A DNA stretch of 64,000 nucleotides. Source: Engraulis encrasicolus (taxonomy: Eukaryota > Chordata > Actinopteri > Clupeiformes > Engraulidae). The DNA lies in assembly GCF_034702125.1 (NCBI RefSeq), contig NC_085869.1, forward strand, positions 14,554,044-14,618,043, in the 5' to 3' direction. The notes beneath the pieces were generated by a model. It ran no database searches. It was not told the origin of the DNA and saw nothing but the letters and a program-made list of their open reading frames with translations. Shown here piece after piece: positions 58,326 to 64,000 of this stretch. Position numbers and translations under genes: made by a program. How positions within the stretch are numbered: the stretch's first letter is position 1; each line of letters begins with the position of its first letter.

Positions 58326-58526
58326 TGAGTGGAGGTGCAAAACGCACACCAGAAACAGAGGTGCTGGCAACCAGAAAATACAATTGCTGTAGGAGAGAAG
58401 TGCCGCACACTCTCAAGTTAAACAAACAGTTTTTAATGTGACAACGTTTCGACCTGTCGGCCTTCCTCAGGTCACATTAAAAAGTGTTTATTTAACTTGA
58501 GAGTGTGCGGCACTTCTCTCCTCCTG
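58326..58526 (-). mobile_element. Hammerhead-bearing retroposon (copy 3)
   Basis: A 201-bp insertion between perfect 16-bp repeats CATGAGTTTGTCTTAT (58310-58325 and 58527-58542). A hairpin occupies 58391-58522 (outer arms AGGAGAGAAGTGCCGCACAC and inverse). Its loop carries the core at 58446-58470 on the minus strand. The side tail (GGTGCAAAACGCACACC, GGTGCTGGCAACC) resembles that of 43823-44083 reversed. Confidence 0.8.
58446..58470 (-). ncRNA. Hammerhead-ribozyme-like core
   Basis: On the minus strand CTGAGGA (58470-58464), one A, stem GGCC/GGTC with loop GACA (58462-58451), GAAAC (58450-58446), then GTTGT. It has the same extra base before stem II as the other copies, and the variable seventh position is G instead of T. 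Confidence 0.5.
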
Positions 58527-58645
58527 CATGAGTTTGTCTTATATCAATAATGCCTCACATCATTTTTCGTATTTTTTTATTTTCATTCCTTGACAGATAT
58601 TCAGTGTGATCACGGAGATGTAACTAGACCTCTTTGTAAGTACAT

Positions 58646-58782
58646 CAGGGGTGCGTTTCTCGAAAGCATAATTGCTCCCCAGTTAGCAACTTGGGTAGTT
58701 GCCAATGGGAAATTGCATTGCAAACAGCAAAGTAGCTAACATACAGTAGTTAGCGACTATGGTTTCGAGAGATGCACCCCTG
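58646..58782. mobile_element. MITE, CAGGGGTGCGTTTCTCGAAA ends
   Basis: Ends CAGGGGTGCGTTTCTCGAAA and TTTCGAGAGATGCACCCCTG. hAT-like ends; no clear duplication. Confidence 0.8.
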
Positions 58783-58941
58783 TGCAGCAGTAAAGTGTAA
58801 GGCGTGAGAGCACGGCCTGGGGTTTGTTTTTCCATGCATTGCTGTGTCTATTTCAAACGCCCGGGCCTCGGTGGCAGAGGTGTGGAAGTCAGAGCCTTGC
58901 TACCCTCTCCACCGCCATAGACACTCATACTGGGTTTGGTC

Positions 58942-59129
58942 CAGTGATGTAGTCTACTTTTATGGTGGGTATACTGTATATTTGAGCATTTTTTGAAGTG
59001 GGTATTCTGTATATATTTATGCTATTCAAAACAATGGATCAATCCATTTTAAGTGGGTATACTGAAATCCTTGAAATTTAGAAGTGTATATACTCCATAT
59101 ACCCGCGTTCTACGTAGACTACACTACTG
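58942..59129 (+). mobile_element. MITE-C (copy 3)
   Basis: Ends CAGTGATGTAGTCTAC and GTAGACTACACTACTG. Perfect 8-bp duplication GTTTGGTC (58934-58941 and 59130-59137). Confidence 0.9.
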
Positions 59130-59181
59130 GTTTGGTCTCAGCGATGACAAGCAGCAAAGGAGCCGATAACACTATACTGTA

Positions 59182-59425
59182 TATAATAAGGGATACATAA
59201 AAAACATGATGAAACTTTGTAAATGATTAATTTGTAAATGATTTCTCAAACATTAACATTTTTTGGTAAATGAATACAAATACACTGTTAAAAGGTTTTT
59301 AAATTCTTCAACATATTATTTGTAGTTGTTTTATAAAGTACTAATAAAGCTTAGTAAACGTCTTGTTCATCATTGGTTAATTATTTACTAAGTGTATATA
59401 ATGATTTTATGCATCCCTTATTATA
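59182..59425. mobile_element. MITE, TATAATAAGGGATACATAAA ends
   Basis: Inverted ends of about 20 bp (TATAATAAGGGATACATAAA and TTTTATGCATCCCTTATTATA). The interior contains TGTTCATCATTGGTTAATTA, related in reverse to 22690-22730. Confidence 0.7.
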
Positions 59426-59429
59426 AATT

Positions 59430-60470
59430 CTCACCAGGGAGCCCCTTCTATCACAATCTCCCTTTTTCTACTCCTTAGAGCCCTTCCACCCATGGACGGA
59501 TTAGCAATCAATTGGTCCCTGGGCCAGAAACCAGAAAGGACCCCCTCTATAGCTGCTGGTAGTTTCCGAAACGTTTCAAGGTTTTAGGACAGATATCAGA
59601 GCTCATGTTGTTAGGAGTTTGGGGACTTGTCCTCCATCGAAATTTGAAAATACAGTTGCAAGTTTAACATAATAGCAGATTGCAAATATAGAAGTTTGGG
59701 GTTAAAGGACCAGTTCAGTCAATTTTAATATGCTGTTGTATTGTTCATGCTACCCTTGACTTGTCAGTACCCGGTGATGCCACATTTTTCGGCTCAGCCC
59801 TTTCCGAGATATGACCTATTCTAATGGGGGCATTTACATTTCAAAAAATAATAACATAGGCCTACTCCAAATATTTTCCCAAAAGATACAGCTGTTTGCT
59901 TGTTGTCTGCTGATGCTTTATAACCTTTTGGATGTTTCTGGGAATAAATAAAAATGTTTTTTTGACATGTAAACAAAGCGCTGCCCCCATTACAATGACC
60001 AGGATCTCGGAAACGGCTGAAGAAGAAGAAGAAAAAATCTCAGGTACTGACAAGTCCAGGGTAGTGTGAGCATTACAACTGCATGTTGAAATTGACTGAA
60101 CTGGTCCTGTAAGAGCCCCCTTGGCTCTTGGGCCCCTGTGACTTGGCCCAGTAGGCCTATACAGTAATCTGTCTGTTCCTCCACCTCTTCTCTTTCTCTT
60201 CTTAGGTCTGTAAAAATCCACTTTTTCTTTCGACCACACCACCCCCCACACCACCTCTTCCTCCTCTGTTCCTTCTCCCCATCCCCTCTCCCTCCCACCC
60301 ACCCCTTTCTCCTCCTGCCACCAAAACTTTTTTTTAGGCCCGGGAGAAAACAAAGCCAGGAAACGGGTAAAGAAATAGGGTGGGTGTTTCTTTTTTTCTT
60401 ATCCATGCACAGAGAGGAGATGCACTTCTCCAGAGATCCACACCTACTTGCATGTAGCCTATGGTGTACT
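59430..60470. other. No recognised gene; repeat remnants
   Basis: Includes G/C-run words (GGGCCCCTGTGACTTGGCCC near 60130) like those of other MITEs, and a C/T-rich stretch at 60177-60320. Minus-strand frames of up to 180 codons here are C/T-rich artefacts. Confidence 0.4.
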
Positions 60471-60479
60471 TGTATCATG

Positions 60480-60945
60480 CAGGGCCGGATCAATGCACAG
60501 GCTAGATATGGCTGCAGCCTAGGGGCCCCCACCTACTAGGGGGGGCCTGATTGGTTAAGTGGAAAAATTGTAGAATTATGATAAGATACATTACTGAACA
60601 AGTCATCTGTTGTGTTGAGTAGAGTTGATAGCTCAAAATGATGACACTGTCTATGTAAATTCGTCGTGAAATTTGCTCCCGCAGCAACCTGTAGCCTAGG
60701 GCAGTATTTCCCAACCAGGGGTACGTGTACCACTAGGGGTACGCGAGCACACTGCAGGGGGTACTTGGAAAAATGTATTTTTTACAAATGCATGGAGCAT
60801 AGTCACACTGGAATAAAAAAAAGTGATGTAAAACACAAGTTAGGGGGTACTCGTGGCACAACAAAAAGGCTCGTGGGGTACATGAGACAAAAAAGGTTGG
60901 GAAACACTGGCCTAGGGGCCCCGGGGGTATCTTAATCCGGCCCTG
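60480..60945. mobile_element. MITE-E (copy 2), split
   Basis: Ends CAGGGCCGGATCAATGC and TTAATCCGGCCCTG. Flanks GTATCATG and GTAATATG match at 6 of 8. It is interrupted by 60702-60909. Confidence 0.8.
60702..60909. mobile_element. hAT-like MITE, CAGTATTTCCCAACC end (copy 2), nested
   Basis: Ends CAGTATTTCCCAACCAGG and GGTTGGGAAACACTG. Perfect 8-bp duplication GCCTAGGG (60694-60701 and 60910-60917) inside MITE-E. Confidence 0.92.
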
Positions 60946-61048
60946 GTAATATGTGTGCATATATTGCTAGAGGGGGAGGATGGGATGAGTGCCAGGACAC
61001 TGAATGAGAGGAAATGAGTCGCATCTAGCAGCTTCTAATTGACTAGAG

Positions 61049-61369
61049 CAGTGATTCTCAAAGTGTGGTCCGGGGACCACTGGTGGTCCGCGATAGAGCT
61101 CAGGTGGTCCCCAAGGGGATTTATACTTTTCCAAGACAAGCTAGCAGTAGGCTATATTTGTAACACAATTACAAAGTTTAAAACAGCTTGAAGTCTTATT
61201 TTCACCAAAATAATACAAGCTTGTATGTGAATAAAAAGTAGGTGATCTGCATCGAAATCAGCGGTGTCAAATTAGCACCCATCAACTCTCAATTCAATTG
61301 ACATGTGGTCCCTGAACATTTTTGGGGGGACAAAGTGGTCCTCGGTCAGAAAAAGTTTGAGAATCACTG
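61049..61369. mobile_element. hAT-like MITE, CAGTGATTCTCAAA ends
   Basis: Ends CAGTGATTCTCAAAGTG and GTTTGAGAATCACTG. Flanks GACTAGAG and GACTAGAT match at 7 of 8. Rich in GTGGTCC words. Confidence 0.9.
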
Positions 61370-61444
61370 GACTAGATTGACAAGAGAGCTGATGGCCCAC
61401 TCGTGATGCTGAAAAGGGCCTGATGTGGAGCAATGTTGGAGCAG

Positions 61445-61610
61445 ACCGTAGCACATCGTACCTCCAGTGGCACTCTGTAATAGACATTGAATAGTTAACT
61501 ACCATAGTACTACACTTCTATGCCATAACACAGGGCCTTTAGCAATGCACCACGACTTGGTCATTGCCATTCTGTTAACAACAAATTTATAACGCCACGT
61601 CTTAATGGGA
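61445..61610 (-). repeat. Dispersed repeat G (copy 4), reverse
   Basis: On the minus strand CCCATTAAGACGTGGCG ... TTGTTAACAGAATGGCAATG ... GCATTGCTAAAGGCCC, as in 11248-11415. Confidence 0.7.
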
Positions 61611-61614
61611 TAAT

Positions 61615-62115
61615 TCACTTTAAGGGATGTATTTGGCCTCTTGTAGAATATATTCCTAACAAAGAATTTAGGCAGTTGCCGGTTCTTACATACTTACTTA
61701 CTTACATTAATTTGGGATATAGAAAATTAATTCTGTGGATAGATGGCTTTTTACAATAATAAAACACAAGTGAATCATCTAAGTATAGAGATTCACATAA
61801 TGTATCCAGATTGTAATTATTGTAAGTGTTAAAACCAGACCCTTTTGATGCTCACAAATTAACAGGGTCTCTTGCTCTATCCTCTTTGTAAAATGAACAA
61901 AAGAACAGCAGCAATTATTCAAATCCTTGCTGCTTGTTGACAGTGATTAACACACTCAGATCGCATCGCATGCCAAAAGCCCCCACCTGAGCATCTTTGC
62001 TCTTACGCACGGTCTGATGATATCATTTGCAGTGATTGGATGAGTTGGAATTTACAGCCTAGTGAGTGAATTTTGAAGCGGTGTGACAACCCTGGCAGGG
62101 TATGATGTTTCCTGG
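61615..62115. other. No recognised feature
   Basis: AT-rich; a short (TTAC)n-like run near 61690. Confidence 0.45.
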
Positions 62116-62125
62116 TGCAAGCAAG

Positions 62126-63599
62126 CAGGGCCGGTTATAAGCATAGGCCGGCTAGGCGGTCGCCTAGAGCGCAATGTGAAGAAGGAGCGCCGAAATGGCG
62201 CTCTCCGATGCGTAATTTTGCGATATGGAGGTTTTTTTATGAAGTCGCAATCAACAAAGCGTGGCGAAAGCGCTCCTCACGGCAAAGCGCCCCTCAGCCA
62301 ATAGTAATATCGCTTTCAACTGTCTCTGGGAAGTCTGTGAACCAATAAACAGACAGTCCTGAGAAAGGGGGCGGGACGAGTGACAGCGTTCGCTCTATTT
62401 TGAATTTGGAGACTCATTCGAGAGACAGAGGGCAAGCGCGAACAGCAATGCTGTTCTGCTGGGTGGAGAATTGTTATGTTCTCATTAAACCAGTCATTGC
62501 ATGATGCAGGAGTTGCAGAGGGTGTTTTGGAAGTATGTGGTTTAATCAGCAACCGTTTGTGGTAATGTAAAGCCTAATAGTTATGAGGCTACTGTTTGGA
62601 ATTAGAGGGAAAAAGAGCTTTGCTTTTGATCTGAGAAATCGCTAGTTAGCATGCTAACATTAGCCAAGTATGCCAAGCAATGAAATCCAGTAAAGTAGCT
62701 GTTAGTAGCCTACTCACTAACACCCACCTGACATCATAATACTTGCTTAGGTTGACCAGCAATGTAAAGTAAGACTGGTGCCATGTTTAAAACAAGTTTA
62801 GCTGCCATATCTCCTTCCATCCACTTGAATGAATTACCTGCTTGTTGTAAGCTTAAAAAAACATTGTTTCCAGACCAGAATGACATATAGGCCTACATTA
62901 ATCATGTAAGAGAACCATGCACAGCATGTTTTCATGCTGAGTGATGTAGTATTGCAGACAAGTGAGGCTATTTACTATATTTTGTATATTATGAAATTCA
63001 AAAGTGTGACAGCTTTTCTCCCTTTCTCTCACCCTGTCCCTCCGGTTCAAACACATAGATAGCCCCCTTCTCATTCTCCTACTCACAAATGCACCACTAT
63101 TTCCAGTACAGAAATGAAATTGGTTTGGAATCATAGACAGCACAAATGTGTAGCTTATTAAAATTGTTATGCTGCCATGCTTTGTGATGCTGTAGGTAGT
63201 GTAGATAGGCTATCAATGCAGACCTCCTTGGTAGGCCTATTGTCTACACATGCATTTGACATGCAAATGTACTGTACCACTCTCCTGGCATTTCAATTCC
63301 ATTTTATAATTCAAACACATTGATAACCTCCCTCTCATCTGGGGTTGGGGGCACCACCACCATTACATCCAAGACACCACACAGTGAAGGTACTTTCATG
63401 CGACTCAATCTGATGTGTTGGTCGGCTGTCCAAAAGAACCAGAAATCCATTTGATGCAAAACAGTTATTGTTCTTGATGCTATTTAGTTAAGCTTACTAC
63501 CGGTATTACTCTTGTGTTCTGTAAGGTATAAAAAAAATGGGGGGTGGGCGCCAGAACTCAAACTCGCCTAGGGCGCCAAATAAGCCAGAACCGGCCCTG
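62126..63599. mobile_element. MITE-E-type 1.47-kb element (copy 3)
   Basis: Ends CAGGGCCGGTTATAAGC and CCAGAACCGGCCCTG. Perfect 8-bp duplication CAAGCAAG (62118-62125 and 63600-63607). Subterminal sequence (GGCGGTCGCCTAGAGCGC and CGCCTAGGGCGCC) is also inverted. The longest of this family here, but no transposase frame was found. Confidence 0.9.
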
Positions 63600-63758
63600 C
63601 AAGCAAGGCCAAGCAACCCCACCCAGTCCTAACCCCAAGCACACTGCAGGGGTGCCTAAAGGGTGGGGACAAAGGGGATAGTTGTCCCAGGCTCCTATAC
63701 CTTGGCCCGCCAAAGTACTCCGGTTGCCTGCAACCCCACCCAGCCCTAACCCCAAGCT

Positions 63759-64000
63759 CAGGGCCGGCGCTAGGCATAGGCACACCAGGCGGTCGCCTAG
63801 GTTGCCAAATGTCTTGGGAGCGCCAGAAATGCCCAAAATGTCCCACAGAGTTAGAATGTCACACAAAAAAACACACCTCTTTTCACTTAACACGTTGATA
63901 CGTGTAATGATTATGCATGGACTCGTACTCTGTGTTCAATCAGATGCATGGTGCTATGTTTACAGATGAAAATGTCTAAATGCACAAAAAGGGAAGGGGC
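63759..64000. mobile_element. MITE-E (copy 4), running off the window
   Basis: Begins CAGGGCCGGCGCTAGGC and continues GGCGGTCGCCTAGG as at 62126. The right end lies outside the window. Confidence 0.65.

Noticed and set aside
59862..60532. Minus-strand frames of 163-180 codons
   Set aside because: Driven by a C/T-rich stretch and repeat remnants; two frames are open over the same bases.

Overview
The window looks like non-coding nuclear DNA of a ray-finned (teleost) fish. The evidence is long (CA)n, (CT)n and CTGT microsatellites, tRNA-derived SINEs, L2-clade LINE tails ending in the GCGCTATATAAA type, a Tc1-like transposon, and dozens of short inverted-repeat elements with hAT-type 8-bp target duplications. 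The species cannot be told from the sequence. I found no intact cellular gene. The long open frames over microsatellites are repeat artefacts.

Layout. 1-15 kb: a LINE tail, microsatellites, SINEs, several CAG...CTG-ended elements, and a nested set at 6.9-9.1 kb (a 2-kb element inside another, with its own tandem duplication and a further insertion). 15-37 kb: more hAT-type elements with target duplications, two 342-bp near-perfect foldbacks at TTAA sites, and long stretches without recognisable features. 37.7-43.6 kb: a 5.8-kb unit with inverted CACTCAAAAAAA ends that splits a copy of a known MITE. It holds splice-bounded candidate exons with a zinc-finger-like reading frame, a pseudogene exon resembling a multicopy fish protein family, and nested insertions. 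43.8-44.1 kb: a 198-bp palindrome. 45-50 kb: large microsatellites and an L2-type LINE fragment split by an inverted-repeat element. 50.2-54.0 kb: two SINEs, a Tc1-like element that is itself an inverted duplication, then a 1.7-kb foldback with a SINE and a short reading frame in it. 54-64 kb: more MITEs, two of them nested, and a 1.47-kb hAT-type element.

The strongest unusual signal is a dispersed short element, about 177-261 bp, with 15-16-bp direct flanking repeats. Three of its four clear copies carry a hammerhead-ribozyme-like core: CTGANGA, one extra base, a small stem, then GAAAC. One of these copies is palindromic and has the core on both strands, and degenerate cores occur elsewhere. 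Hammerhead ribozymes are known in Penelope-like retroelements, so these may be ribozyme-bearing retroposons. The second signal is the 5.8-kb cargo-carrying unit, whose limits are fixed by the MITE it interrupts. All family assignments come from reading and recall, not from searches.
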